Part shown: piece after piece, positions 1 to 7,294 of the stretch
How the letters are laid out: each line of letters begins with the position of its first letter
Numbering within the stretch: position 1 is the stretch's first letter
Source: Halobellus litoreus
GTDB taxonomy: Archaea; Halobacteriota; Halobacteria; Halobacteriales; Haloferacaceae
Assembly: GCF_024464595.1 (NCBI RefSeq)
Contig: NZ_JANHAW010000004.1
Coordinates: 165,363 to 229,362 of the forward strand
Direction of reading: 5' to 3'
Length of the DNA: 64,000 nt
Notes under the pieces: generated by a model
The model's database searches: none
Told to the model about the DNA's origin: nothing
What the model saw: the letters and a program-made list of their open reading frames with translations, nothing else
Translations under genes and position numbers: made by a program

Positions 1-309
1 CTCGATGGCGATGCGGGCGTCGTCGTCGTAGAGGTCGACGCTGTAGTGAAACCCCTGATGCGACCAGAGCTTGCAGTTCGGGTTGTAGCCGCCGGCGGCG
101 TCCCCTTCGTACTCGTACTGCGAGAGCCCGTCGGCGATCGCGGCATCGAAGCCGCCGACCTCCGTGTGTTTCGTCGAGCCGTCGAAGACGCTGGCCGGGA
201 CGGCTTCGACGGCCGACCGAATCGACGCCAGCGCATCGTCCGGAAACGCCTCGGACGAGGTTTGGGTACGGCGCTCGCTCAGTTTGGTGACCTCCTCGAC
301 GACGACCAT
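1..309 (-). CDS. Partial protein, possibly BglII/BstYI-like restriction endonuclease
   Basis: The gene reads leftward from an ATG at 309 and runs off the window edge, so only about 103 N-terminal residues are visible. The last visible segment (VDLYDDDARIAIE) resembles the strand-turn-strand with acidic residues found in PD-(D/E)xK nucleases of the BglII/BstYI type, where a [VI]D...AIE[VI]E pattern carries the metal ligands. The rest of the protein is outside the window, so the assignment is tentative. The start lies about 130 bp downstream of one of the four long-spaced dyads, which may control it. No methyltransferase partner of a restriction system is recognisable next to it. Confidence 0.4.
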   Translation of the reverse strand, partial: MVVVEEVTKLSERRTQTSSEAFPDDALASIRSAVEAVPASVFDGSTKHTEVGGFDAAIADGLSQYEYEGDAAGGYNPNCKLWSHQGFHYSVDLYDDDARIAIE

Positions 310-440
310 ACTCGCTCTCGACGAACAGTGGCCCGATAAAACCCGTCGCGACGGCCGTTCGAGCCCACCGGCCGCCAGGATACACTCACTCGAGGAGTCG
401 GGTGGAGGGTGGGGGCGAGGGAGTGGATCCAGCCCCAGCG

Positions 441-482
441 TTAACCAACACTGTGTCGGTATTGATTCGAAATGTTGGTTAA
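441..482. repeat. Long-spaced dyad, copy 1 of 4
   Basis: Arms TTAACCAACA (441-450) and TGTTGGTTAA (473-482) are perfect inverted repeats separated by 22 nt. The same arms with the same 22-nt spacing recur at 6033, 28998 and 57203, while the spacer sequence differs each time. It lies between the methyltransferase stop and the leftward gene starting at 309. A protein-binding site is inferred. Confidence 0.8.
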
Positions 483-515
483 GATATCTGGCCGGCCCCA
501 TATACAACAGGACCG

Positions 516-1274
516 TCAGGTCGGCAACCGGAAGGCGAGGCTGTACATCCGGCCGGTCGACTCGTTACCGATTTCGGCAGCGAGGCGCTCGGCTCTCGCG
601 GCGAGCGAATCGCCAACATCGTCGGGACAGTTGACGGCGAACGAAGCGGCCGCGTCGGCGTGGGCCGAGAGGTGACTCGCAGTCCAGGGGACTGGATCGA
701 GCAGCGTTCGCTCGCGATCGAAGGTCCACCCGTCGCCTACGAACAGATCCCGGAGGAACGACGACGGGTAGAACGTCAGGGCGGATCGACCGGTCGCCAG
801 TTCGGCCACGGCGTTCTCGACGGCGAACAGGTCTCGGATGGCGGCGTCATCGGGGAGCGGATCATAGTCGTCGACGACGAGGTGTGATCCGGGAGCGGCC
901 ACGCGGTGGAGTTCATCGACGACCGCCGAAAGCGCTGCGGGGTTGAGGACGTTACAGAGCCCGTGAGCGGTAATCAGGTCGACTGACTTGTCAGGTAATG
1001 GAATCGCGTGGAGATCAGCTTCGAGGACGGCCAGTCGGTCGGCGGTCCCAGATCGCTCTCCGTTGGCCCCAACCAATCGTCCACTTTCGCCTCCGACTCG
1101 TTCCAGAGTCGTTCGTGCGTGTTCGCGGTCGTCCGTGACCGCGTAGACGCGACTCGCGCCCGCGGCAAGCAGCCCCCCGCTCGTCGATCCGACGCCGGCA
1201 CCGGCCTCGAGACAGCGCCGGCCCTCGACGGGCCGGTCGGCGAGCGCGACGGTGACCGTTCGAGGAACGTCCAT
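516..1274 (-). CDS. Class I SAM-dependent methyltransferase
   Basis: A 252-residue protein with the Rossmann-fold methyltransferase layout. Motif I is a glycine-rich loop after an acidic strand (EAGAGVGSTSGG, about residues 22-33). An acidic post-I region follows, then an aspartate in VLEADLHAIPLPDKSVDLIT (about residues 83-102) typical of the cofactor pocket, and a VVDELHRVAAPG segment like the post-motif IV helix of UbiE/Methyltransf_11 proteins. The substrate cannot be read from the sequence. The start is 8 bp after the aldo/keto reductase stop, so the two are probably co-transcribed. Start ATG at 1274 gives a normal family length. Confidence 0.8.
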   Translation of the reverse strand: MDVPRTVTVALADRPVEGRRCLEAGAGVGSTSGGLLAAGASRVYAVTDDREHARTTLERVGGESGRLVGANGERSGTADRLAVLEADLHAIPLPDKSVDLITAHGLCNVLNPAALSAVVDELHRVAAPGSHLVVDDYDPLPDDAAIRDLFAVENAVAELATGRSALTFYPSSFLRDLFVGDGWTFDRERTLLDPVPWTASHLSAHADAAASFAVNCPDDVGDSLAARAERLAAEIGNESTGRMYSLAFRLPT

Positions 1275-1281
1275 CCCCGCG

Positions 1282-2166
1282 TCAGTGGTGGAGCTGTTCG
1301 GGCACCGGACTGTCGTCGTGGCGCGCGGCCTCGATCAGCGACCGCTGAGCGGCCTCGTCGATGCCGTCGTAGTCGGCGGCGGCTTCAAGAATCATCGTTA
1401 CCAGTTTCGGGTCACCGGCACTGACGACGCTGGTCAGCCCCCGCGAGGCCGCGAAGTCGAAGCGGTCCCGGATCTCGTCGGGCGCACAGACCGGTCGATA
1501 CCAGTTACAGAAGGGACGGTCCCGCTCGGGTAACTCATCCGTGTCGGGCCATGATTCTGCGGCGAAGGCTTTGATACCTAGCGTGCCGATGTTTTCCTTG
1601 TTGGCCTGCTGGAGGACGGTCTCGTAATCGTACTTATCATCGTCCTTGCCGGCGACCACAGGATTGAGTGGGAACATCAGTGATTCCAGATCATCGATGC
1701 GGTTGATAGCGTCGAGGATGAGATTCGGCCGGCTGTGGCTCGTCAGGCCAATATGGTCGATCAGTCCCTCCGCTTTGGCCTCGCGGAAGGCTTCCAGTGC
1801 GCCGCCGTCGGAAGTGATCTCATCGAGTTCCTCGTCGTATTCGAGCCCGTGGACTTGATAGAGGTCGATCTTCTCAACGCCGAGGCGATCGAGCGACTGT
1901 TCGAGGCGCTGCCACGCGCCTTCGTAGTCCCGTTTCTCGGTCTTACACCCGAGGAAGATCTCCCCACGGTGCTGGCGGAGTTTGGGACCGAGTTTCAGTT
2001 CCGCGTCACCGTACATCGGAGCCACGTCGAAGTGATTGACGCCGTAATCGAGGACGTGCTCGACCATCTGGTTCGCGCCGTCCTGTTCGAGCCAGTTGAG
2101 CGCGATCGTTCCGAATGTCATGACGGTGCTGTCGTGACCGGTCTTGCCGAGCGGACGTGTCTCCAT
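1282..2166 (-). CDS. Aldo/keto reductase family oxidoreductase
   Basis: A 294-residue protein starting METRPLGKTG at 2166. This matches the usual start of aldo/keto reductases; an upstream in-frame extension to 2268 does not look like family sequence. Features of the TIM-barrel family are visible: a FGTIALNW strand-1 region, HFDVAPMYGDAELKLG (Asp and Tyr of the catalytic tetrad), GCKTEKRD (Lys), and the YQVHGLE strand (His). It is expected to be a cytoplasmic NADPH-dependent carbonyl reductase of unknown substrate. The methyltransferase gene follows by 8 bp, suggesting an operon. Confidence 0.88.
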   Translation of the reverse strand: METRPLGKTGHDSTVMTFGTIALNWLEQDGANQMVEHVLDYGVNHFDVAPMYGDAELKLGPKLRQHRGEIFLGCKTEKRDYEGAWQRLEQSLDRLGVEKIDLYQVHGLEYDEELDEITSDGGALEAFREAKAEGLIDHIGLTSHSRPNLILDAINRIDDLESLMFPLNPVVAGKDDDKYDYETVLQQANKENIGTLGIKAFAAESWPDTDELPERDRPFCNWYRPVCAPDEIRDRFDFAASRGLTSVVSAGDPKLVTMILEAAADYDGIDEAAQRSLIEAARHDDSPVPEQLHH

Positions 2167-2497
2167 ACACCTGTTCGAAACGGGACAAATATAATGGTTT
2201 GCAGGTCGTTTTGGCCGTGTAGGAGGACTAGCACGATGATACCGGCCGTAGCCACGAAACTCATTCACAAAAACTCAAAAGTTGTGTCCACCACACCCGT
2301 GTCGGCACAACGAGAATCCACCGGCAAGCCCACGGCTGAAGCCGTGGATCGTTGACGCAGTCCAGATTATACCGTGTGAATCGAAATCTATGTGGCCTAT
2401 TGGATCGTATCGAGAGACGCAGTGAGCTTCTGTTGCAGACCGAGACCCGTGTGGTACCGATTAACGATTGCTTCTTGATGGTTTGGACAGGCGAGGA

Positions 2498-3194
2498 GGT
2501 CGTGTTTAGTTTGGAGCATTGAACCAGGCGGCAAATGCTTGGAGCCAATTTTCAGCAGTTTGCGGCTCAACGTGGCTGAAACAGTTTGAGAACGGGGAAG
2601 TTCTGCGCTTGAGCTCTCGAAAGATTCGTTCGATGGCGTTCCGATTTCCATTTCGTTCAGTTTGAAATCGGAGGCCAGATCTGGCCAGCGCAGTTTGGAG
2701 GTGTTGAGCGCCATCGACCAGAAACACGGCGGATTCGATATCGTGTTTCTGGCGGAGTTCTCGCAGAAAAATCTCAGTTAATGCGGTCGTTGTTGTGGAA
2801 AATAGCCGCAGATGCAGCAGATAGTTTGTCTCGGGATCGGCGGCGGCGTACAGCCAGAATTGCTCGTTATTGATTCGAATCACGGTTTCGTCGAGCGCAA
2901 CGTGAGTCGGGCTGCGGCCATCTATGGGCTGTAGATCGGCCTTTTGCACCCAATCGTGGATTGCTTTACGAGAGCGCTCGACACCCAACTCTTCGAGAAT
3001 AGAGACAGTATTCGACAGCGACAGCCCCGCTAACTGGAGTTGAATACCGAGCTTCATCGCACGCTCGGGTGTCCGCTGTCGCTCCACAAAATTCAAATCA
3101 ATCCAGTCCGTGCATCCGCTGAGGCGGGCGATTTCTGCCATAGACCAGCAAGAAATTCTCCCGCCTCACTCTTCATCCTTAACTAAACACGACC
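2498..3194. mobile_element. IS6-family-like insertion sequence, 697 bp
   Basis: Terminal inverted repeats GGTCGTGTTTAGTT (2498-2511) and its complement (3181-3194) bracket one transposase gene. The flanking 8-mers (ggcgagga, gacacacc) do not match, so no target duplication is visible. This suggests later rearrangement at one end. Just to the left (2315-2360) is a short hairpin (CCACGGCTGAAGCCGTGG) of the kind often found at haloarchaeal IS200/IS605-type ends. Confidence 0.8.
2506..3141 (-). CDS. IS6-family DDE transposase
   Basis: A 211-residue protein, about full length for haloarchaeal IS6-type enzymes. It has an N-terminal helix-turn-helix-like part (LSLSNTVSILEELGVERSRK). The DDE core shows the first Asp in VALDETVIRI, the second in VFLVDGAQHLQ, and the Glu in NAIERIFRELKRR. 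It occupies nearly the whole element and starts 40 bp inside the right terminal repeat. No frameshift or internal stop is seen, so it may be active. Confidence 0.88.
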   Translation of the reverse strand: MAEIARLSGCTDWIDLNFVERQRTPERAMKLGIQLQLAGLSLSNTVSILEELGVERSRKAIHDWVQKADLQPIDGRSPTHVALDETVIRINNEQFWLYAAADPETNYLLHLRLFSTTTTALTEIFLRELRQKHDIESAVFLVDGAQHLQTALARSGLRFQTERNGNRNAIERIFRELKRRTSPFSNCFSHVEPQTAENWLQAFAAWFNAPN

Positions 3195-3230
3195 GACACA
3201 CCCTTCCGAATCCGGCAGATACGGGGCGGT

Positions 3231-3327
3231 GACATCCTCCCCGCCGTTCACGGAGAGGGACTACGTCCCTCAGGCAGCCGGGCTTCGCCCGATGGCGGCG
3301 GGGCTTCCCGTATCGCGGTTGGGATAT
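3231..3327 (-). repeat. Solo right end of an IS1341/IS605-type element
   Basis: The stretch begins with GTGACATCCTCCCCGCC, continues through nested GC hairpins (for example GGGCTTCGCCC) and ends with GGGGCTTCCCG...GGTTGGGATATT. The same order of motifs marks the right ends of the tnpB elements at 13183/14567-14597 and 29376-29445. No tnpB is attached here. It is therefore a deletion remnant, or an omega-RNA scaffold left without its nuclease. It directly abuts the stop of the PIN gene. Confidence 0.65.
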
Positions 3328-3897
3328 TCACGCGTCGAGGCGCTGGAGCAACTGCGTGACGTAGGGACTATTCTCCCAGCTCCGATGCGGGCTAATCGTC
3401 GTGATCAGCGTTCGAGCTTCCTCGTGACTCAGATGCCCGTTCCGAGCGTAGTCGACGATGAGCCGCGGCGTCGGGACGATCCGCGGCCCCTGCAGTACGG
3501 CGTGGATGAGTGGGAAGTTCGTCCCGCCGAACTCGTCGGTGAGAAACCCATCGACCCCGAGCGCGTTTGCAAGGACGATCCCGTCGGTTTCGCCGTCGTC
3601 GAGCCCGAACGTCGGTCGGGAGTCCGGTGTCTCTTCGCGCTCGTAGGGGTCTTCAACCGTGTAGTAGCTACGGGCCGCGAGGACGTTGTTCGCAGCCGCG
3701 GCGTGGATGTCCTGGTACTGCGTGATGTCACGGAGTTCCGCGACCACTTCTGGTGGTACGAATACATCACACGACGTGAGTAGATACTGAAACGGGTCCG
3801 GAGTGTCAGTGTCGACAGCCGCATCGGCTCTGGGAACCGCGAGACTGACGAGCGCACTAGTGTCGGCGACGACCGTCCGCAGTCGCCGGCCGCTCAT
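3328..3897 (-). CDS. PIN-domain ribonuclease toxin
   Basis: A 189-residue protein with the PIN acidic residues: VVADTSALVSL (first Asp near the N terminus), VPPEVVAELRD (Glu), and DDGETDGIVLANALGVDGFLTDEFGG (further Asp/Glu). These would form a Mg-dependent RNase site, as in VapC-type toxins, though the chain is longer than classic VapC (about 130). Its ATG overlaps the stop of the upstream RHH-like gene by 4 bp, the usual coupling of antitoxin and toxin. It should cleave RNA in the cytoplasm when the partner is lost. The targets are unknown. Confidence 0.8.
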   Translation of the reverse strand: MSGRRLRTVVADTSALVSLAVPRADAAVDTDTPDPFQYLLTSCDVFVPPEVVAELRDITQYQDIHAAAANNVLAARSYYTVEDPYEREETPDSRPTFGLDDGETDGIVLANALGVDGFLTDEFGGTNFPLIHAVLQGPRIVPTPRLIVDYARNGHLSHEEARTLITTISPHRSWENSPYVTQLLQRLDA

Positions 3898-4262
3898 TGC
3901 TCGTCGTCGGCTGCGGTATCGACCGCCGTCGCGTCGCCATCGTAGACGTCGACGTCGTCGGGGGCAGCAAGATCGAGTGGTTCATCCTCGAGATCCGCTT
4001 TGAGAAGCCGGAGGCGCTGGGCAGTCTCGGCGCCGACCAGCTGCTTGACCGTCTCGAACGCAAGCTGGTCGTCGTAGTACTTCGTCGCGACGAGTTCCTG
4101 GAACGTCTCGCTATCGGCGGTGTCTTCGATGTACTCACGAATCGCCTCGACAAGCAGATCCGTCCGATCCTTGTCGAAGAGCTCCGCGATCGCATCCAGC
4201 CGGTCGACGAGATACTCCGGCGACTGGAAATGGACCCGTCGCGGATCATCACTAGCGCTCAT
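3894..4262 (-). CDS. Antitoxin-like DNA-binding partner of PIN toxin
   Basis: A 122-residue protein starting MSASDDPRRVHFQSPEYLV at 4262; this start sits 2 bp from a perfect palindrome. The N-terminal part (VHFQSPEYLVDRLDAIAELFDKDRTDLLVEAIREYI) has a ribbon-helix-helix pattern for DNA binding. The acidic C-terminal tail is the likely toxin-binding segment. The gene overlaps the PIN gene by 4 bp. Two decayed copies of its C-terminal half (shared core LRLLKADLEDEPLDLAAPDD) survive at 48285-48490 and 50061-50240, so the family has been repeatedly duplicated here. Confidence 0.75.
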   Translation of the reverse strand: MSASDDPRRVHFQSPEYLVDRLDAIAELFDKDRTDLLVEAIREYIEDTADSETFQELVATKYYDDQLAFETVKQLVGAETAQRLRLLKADLEDEPLDLAAPDDVDVYDGDATAVDTAADDEQ

Positions 4263-4263
4263 T

Positions 4264-4286
4264 CTATGTGCACGTTCTGCACATAG
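4264..4286. promoter_or_regulatory. Palindromic operator of the PIN/antitoxin pair
   Basis: CTATGTGCA (4264-4272), 5 nt, TGCACATAG (4278-4286) form a perfect inverted repeat immediately upstream of the antitoxin start codon. A related half site, TATGCACAGAGCTTGCACAT, follows at about 4305-4324. The position fits autorepression by the RHH protein on a short or leaderless haloarchaeal transcript. The function is inferred. Confidence 0.6.
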
Positions 4287-4354
4287 AGTGATAACCGTTT
4301 CGGCGTATGCACAGAGCTTGCACATCGGGCCCTGACGGGGCCGTCCCGCCAGTC

Positions 4355-4684
4355 TCAGCCGTCATCCTGTTCGTTCAGCTCCTCGAGGAACCAGCTGGCA
4401 GCGGTCCCGATCCGAACGCCGTCGGCGTTGCGCATCTCAAGGCCGTTCGTGGCGGTCCGAAACGGCTCGTCGTCGACGAGGATCCGGTGAATGACTGTGC
4501 GGACGGGATCGGTCCCGTAGGTATCAATAACGGTCGCCATCGTCCTGTCGAAATGCGCATCCTCGTGCTCGGCTCGCGGGTTCTGCGCTCGGTGGATCAC
4601 GAGGTCGACCACGTCGTCGACCGATGCGTGCTCGGGATTCCCGGTTTGCTCACGAACGTTATAGCGGGGCTCAGCATCAGGCAT
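4355..4684 (-). CDS. Conserved-looking hypothetical protein
   Basis: A 109-residue acidic cytoplasmic protein with no signal or membrane segment. It contains a DDVVDLVIHRAQNPRAEHEDAHFD stretch and a GLEMRNADGVRIGTAASWF segment that looks like a small mixed alpha/beta fold. I do not recognise the family. It is leftward, 6 bp after the zinc protein stop, so the two probably share a transcript. It lies between a toxin-antitoxin pair and a duplicated cassette. Confidence 0.55.
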   Translation of the reverse strand: MPDAEPRYNVREQTGNPEHASVDDVVDLVIHRAQNPRAEHEDAHFDRTMATVIDTYGTDPVRTVIHRILVDDEPFRTATNGLEMRNADGVRIGTAASWFLEELNEQDDG

Positions 4685-4690
4685 TGCAAG

Positions 4691-5041
4691 TCACTCCGTC
4701 GCGTCGTCCGTATCTTTCCTCGCCGGGTCGGTTGCTCGTTGCCGGCGGATTGCAGCCAGCGTCTCCTCGAGCGTGTCCACACTCTCGATCGACGCGAGTT
4801 CATCGGTAATCCCGTCGATGAGTGCGGCTCGCTCGACGGCAGTCTCGTCGCCTGCGGTCGTGTCGATCGATGCGACGCGAAGCGCCCGCGTTTCGTGCCA
4901 GCCACAGTCCCAACAGTCTCGGGTCACCCCGATATGCTCGTCCTCTTCCGCTGCAAGGACTGCGTCGGACAGCGACGTCGAAAGCGGCCGGTCGGGTCCG
5001 ACCTCGAGGGTGACGGGGGACCCGCACGCGGGGCAGTCCAT
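4691..5041 (-). CDS. Small zinc-finger protein
   Basis: 116 residues from the ATG at 5041. The protein opens with MDCPACGSPVTLEVG and has a second pair in RDCWDCGWHETR, together making one probable four-cysteine zinc site. The rest is a long acidic helical tail. Proteins of this kind are common in haloarchaeal plasmids and may bind nucleic acid, but no function can be read directly. It lies just upstream of, and is probably co-transcribed with, the gene ending at 4355. Confidence 0.6.
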   Translation of the reverse strand: MDCPACGSPVTLEVGPDRPLSTSLSDAVLAAEEDEHIGVTRDCWDCGWHETRALRVASIDTTAGDETAVERAALIDGITDELASIESVDTLEETLAAIRRQRATDPARKDTDDATE

Positions 5042-5196
5042 AGTAATCCCGAGGAGCGCCCGTCTGTTGAAGATAGCGGAGCGACGGGACAGCGACACAA
5101 ACAGCGCTGTTGGGGCCGTGGGATAGTGTAGCCACGGGCAGCTGTGGACCTACCGCAGTGAGGGCGTTCCACTCGCGTCGACGACCGCTCGGCGGG

Positions 5197-5340
5197 TCAG
5201 TCAGAGACGATGTGCGCCTCGAGATCGCTCGTCCAGTACGTCGCAAGCCCGCCCGGGCTACAGCGAGCGCACAGCTGCAACGGCCCTTCGAGATGCCCCA
5301 GTTCGACCCGAAACCGCGTGAGCTGGGCGGGACCGAAGGT
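5197..5340 (-). pseudogene. Detached C-terminal part of the CxxC protein, copy 1
   Basis: This stretch reads GPAQLTRFRVELGHLEGPLQ, then LCARCSPGGLATYW and an acidic tail ending at the stop codon at 5197. No ATG or GTG start precedes it in frame. It lies out of frame with the upstream 75-residue protein, separated by a stop codon and a GGGACCTTCGGTCCC hairpin. It may be expressed only if ribosomes shift frame; otherwise it is a dead fragment. Confidence 0.5.
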
Positions 5341-5344
5341 CCCG

Positions 5345-5572
5345 CTAGAAGCCGGCGTGAAACGTCGGCGACGCCGTGAGCGCGTCGACGACGAGCCCAC
5401 AGCCGTCGCAGGCGTAGTGATCGCGCTCGTCGGGATCTGGTTCCGTCTGGATCGCGCAGTCGACGCAGATGGGATGGGTGTCCCGTTCATCTTCGCCCCA
5501 GGTATGCGCCTCGCCAGCTTCGGTACCGGGCGGGGCGTCGCAGAACGCACACCCCGTGAGCGTCTGCTGCAT
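5345..5572 (-). CDS. CxxC zinc protein (DUF7558-like), N-terminal part, copy 1
   Basis: 75 residues with CAFCDAPPG, HPICVDCAI and YACDGCGLVV, giving three cysteine pairs for zinc. Its ATG overlaps the upstream stop (TGATG). After the stop codon at 5345 the sequence forms a strong hairpin with a UUCG loop. It then continues in another frame (5197-5340) as LTRFRVELGHLEGPLQLCARC..., which holds a fourth cysteine pair. I recall haloarchaeal homologues in which the two parts form one chain, so this looks like a gene split by a short insertion or frameshift. The rightward copy at 11803 has the same break. Confidence 0.6.
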   Translation of the reverse strand: MQQTLTGCAFCDAPPGTEAGEAHTWGEDERDTHPICVDCAIQTEPDPDERDHYACDGCGLVVDALTASPTFHAGF

Positions 5573-5862
5573 CACTCGCCCTCCGCGTCGGCGTCACGGC
5601 CGGCCGTCCAGCCACGGTGGAAGACAGCCAGTTGCGTCGTCGAGTCGAACGCGGTACCGCTCGGCTCGTGAACGAGGACGCGATCCTCGGGAACGGGTGT
5701 GACGACGTCCACGTTGATGAGATCGTCGACCAGGCGACGGGCGGTCGTGTCGTCGACGTCCGCCGTGTCGACGCCAGCGGCGTCGCGGTCCTGGGCGAGC
5801 TGTTCCTTCTCGAACTGTTCGTGGTCGCGACTCGTGTTGTCGTGAGGGTCGGGACCAGCCAT
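5572..5862 (-). CDS. Acidic accessory protein, copy 1
   Basis: A 96-residue protein whose acidic helical N-terminal half (EQFEKEQLAQDRDAAG, then a DTADVDD segment) is followed by a small conserved domain (RRLVDDLINVDVVTPVPEDR, LVHEPSGTAFDS). No catalytic motif, signal or membrane segment is seen and I cannot name a function. Its stop overlaps the start of the CxxC gene (TGATG), so the pair is translationally coupled. A near-identical pair sits inverted at 11513-12030. The dyad at 6033 lies 171 bp upstream. Confidence 0.7.
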   Translation of the reverse strand: MAGPDPHDNTSRDHEQFEKEQLAQDRDAAGVDTADVDDTTARRLVDDLINVDVVTPVPEDRVLVHEPSGTAFDSTTQLAVFHRGWTAGRDADAEGE

Positions 5863-6032
5863 AATGGGTCACGCAGCGCTCATAGTCGCGCGCTGCACGG
5901 CTCGCGACGCTGATAAACAGCTACAGCGGGGTAGTGTCAGTCCGGGTGCGGATCGCGATAGCCGATAACGGCAACGTCGTGGAGGAACAGGGCGGTTGGC
6001 GGGGGTTGAGGGCATGAATTCTGGCAACGTCG

Positions 6033-6074
6033 TTAACCAACACTGCGCCAGGACTGGTCCAGGGTGTTGGTTAA
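6033..6074. repeat. Long-spaced dyad, copy 2 of 4
   Basis: TTAACCAACA (6033-6042), 22 nt, TGTTGGTTAA (6065-6074). It begins 9 bp after the stop codon of paralogue X1 in the direction of transcription and precedes the leftward cassette starting at 5862. The same arrangement follows paralogue X2 at 57203. Confidence 0.85.
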
Positions 6075-6082
6075 GAGTGTGG

Positions 6083-6520
6083 CTATGGAGTCTGGAGTTC
6101 TCGAACTGGCTTCACGGTGAACGTGTCTGGCTCGCTTGCTGCTGCCTCTCGCGTATCCGCCGGCGGGGATGCCGATCGAGTGAGCTGGGTGATGAGTTCG
6201 TCGCGAACGATCTTTCGAGGGACGGTAGTCTCGTTCCACCCAAGCCGACTGTCGAAGTGTCCCTTCTGGAAATGCTGGCCGACGTCGTCGACGGCGACGT
6301 ACTGCGTGCGTTTCGTCCCCCACACCTGCTGGGCAACGACGACTGCCCCCACCTGTTCGTGAGTCAGTTCGACGAGGGCACACTCAACAAGCGCGACGAG
6401 CGACGCGTGATCCCGATCGCTTGGGATTGCCACCTCGAGGTCCGCCCACGGAGCCTCCCCGTCGGAGTTGGTTGCTGCTTGCTGTACCGTCTGCGTCTGG
6501 GTCGTATGTTCCGAAGCCAT
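6083..6520 (-). CDS. Hypothetical protein X1 (paralogue of 57249-57692)
   Basis: A 145-residue cytoplasmic protein of unknown function. Its conserved core is WADLEVAIPSDRDHASLVAL, VECALVELTHEQVGA, KRTQYVAVDDVGQHFQKGHF, and RKIVRDELITQLTR, with a C-terminal FTVKPVRELQ motif. The second copy at 57249 matches every one of these blocks. The middle part looks like an alpha/beta sensor or dimer domain, and the RDELI helix could bind DNA, but that is inference. The dyad repeat follows its stop by 9 bp in both copies. A GC hairpin precedes its start. Confidence 0.7.
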   Translation of the reverse strand: MASEHTTQTQTVQQAATNSDGEAPWADLEVAIPSDRDHASLVALVECALVELTHEQVGAVVVAQQVWGTKRTQYVAVDDVGQHFQKGHFDSRLGWNETTVPRKIVRDELITQLTRSASPPADTREAAASEPDTFTVKPVRELQTP

Positions 6521-6545
6521 CGTTTATCGGGGGCACGTGATGTGC

Positions 6546-6570
6546 CCCGCCACCCCCTGGTGGGGGCGAC
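6546..6570 (-). promoter_or_regulatory. GC-hairpin leader upstream of X1
   Basis: On the minus strand CTGTCGCCCCCACCAGGGGG is followed by TGGCGGGGC. The core CCACC/GGTGG pairs as a hairpin about 30-45 nt before the X1 start. Similar T-rich plus C-tract/G-tract leaders precede the genes at 31218, 32537 and 57692 and the YHS fragment. The role (terminator, attenuator or protein site) is unknown. Confidence 0.4.
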
Positions 6571-6594
6571 AGACGTGCCGTTGCTGTCGCGACG

Positions 6595-7245
6595 CTACTC
6601 GGACCGACCGCCGAATAACCGACTCAACATAGAGGATGGCCCTGACTCAGCACCGTTCTCACTCGCAGTAGAGACGTGCCCGCCCTGGGACTCCTCCTCC
6701 TGGCCACGGGTGGCGAGTTCGTCAGTGAGTCGCTCGATCTCCGCTTCGAGAGCGTCGATCCGCTTGGTTTTCTCCGCTAGTGTCGCCTCGAGTTCGTCGA
6801 CACGCTCGCTCAATATCCGATTCTTCTCGGCGAGATACGCGCGACTCCGCTCCGAGTCAGCAGCGCCGACGTCCGGAGACGATCCGTCGCGGGTGTCGTC
6901 CGCGGTATCGTCGCCGGCGTTCGGGTCGTAGAACTCGGAAGTAGTCGCAATCGCTCGTTCGATGGTCTTCTCGCCGTACGTCGACCCATCAGCGTAGTGG
7001 ACCTCGTCCCACTTCTCCCGAAGCAATCCTGACTGCCGGAACAGCTGCTCCATCTGCGTCCGGTCGCCGCCGGTCCAGAACGCCAGCAGACAGCACAGCG
7101 CCATGTCGGCCTCGGACTGGCTGTCGTAGCCGGCTGTGTTCCCGTTCCAGAGCCGCTCGAACTTCTCGCCGTTCGACGCATTCCGTGCCTTCTCCAGGAG
7201 GTCCTCGTCGTCGAGGTCGACGTCAACGTCGACAGCATCGGTCAT
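6595..7245 (-). CDS. Primase-polymerase helix-bundle domain protein
   Basis: 216 residues from ATG 7245. The N-terminal half (EDLLEKARNASNGEKFERLW, GYDSQSEADMALCCLLAFWT, then GEKTIERAIATTSEFY) matches the helix-bundle domain that follows the PrimPol core in NrS-1-type plasmid/phage primases. The C-terminal half is a coiled coil (about residues 150-195) with an arginine-rich end. In homologues I recall, this region is fused to the PrimPol domain. Here it is a separate frame that overlaps the end of the PrimPol gene when read upstream to 7359. It therefore either acts as a separate subunit or results from a frameshift. Confidence 0.65.
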   Translation of the reverse strand: MTDAVDVDVDLDDEDLLEKARNASNGEKFERLWNGNTAGYDSQSEADMALCCLLAFWTGGDRTQMEQLFRQSGLLREKWDEVHYADGSTYGEKTIERAIATTSEFYDPNAGDDTADDTRDGSSPDVGAADSERSRAYLAEKNRILSERVDELEATLAEKTKRIDALEAEIERLTDELATRGQEEESQGGHVSTASENGAESGPSSMLSRLFGGRSE

Positions 7246-7294
7246 CGGTGCCCGGTCGTTAGCGCCACCACGCTGTTCGGACTCGGATGCTGTG

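Larger units (their letters stand above)
5197..5862. repeat. Left arm of a large inverted duplication
   Basis: This segment encodes, leftward, the 96-residue acidic protein, the CxxC protein and the trailing CxxC coding stretch. The same three parts occur in the same order, rightward, at 11513-12186. Protein identity between the copies is high (for example the shared RRLVDDLI and PVPEDRVLVHEPSGTAFDS stretches). The two arms bracket the PrimPol/TraG-like module at 6.0-11.4 kb. Confidence 0.8.

Noticed and set aside
516..1274. Methyltransferase as partner of the restriction-like gene at the left edge
   Set aside because: Its motifs fit small-molecule methyltransferases, it lacks a DNA-methyltransferase (N/D/S)PPY motif, and it is coupled to the aldo/keto reductase.
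2490..3202. Target-site duplication of the IS6-like element
   Set aside because: The 8-mers on both sides differ; no shorter duplication is convincing.
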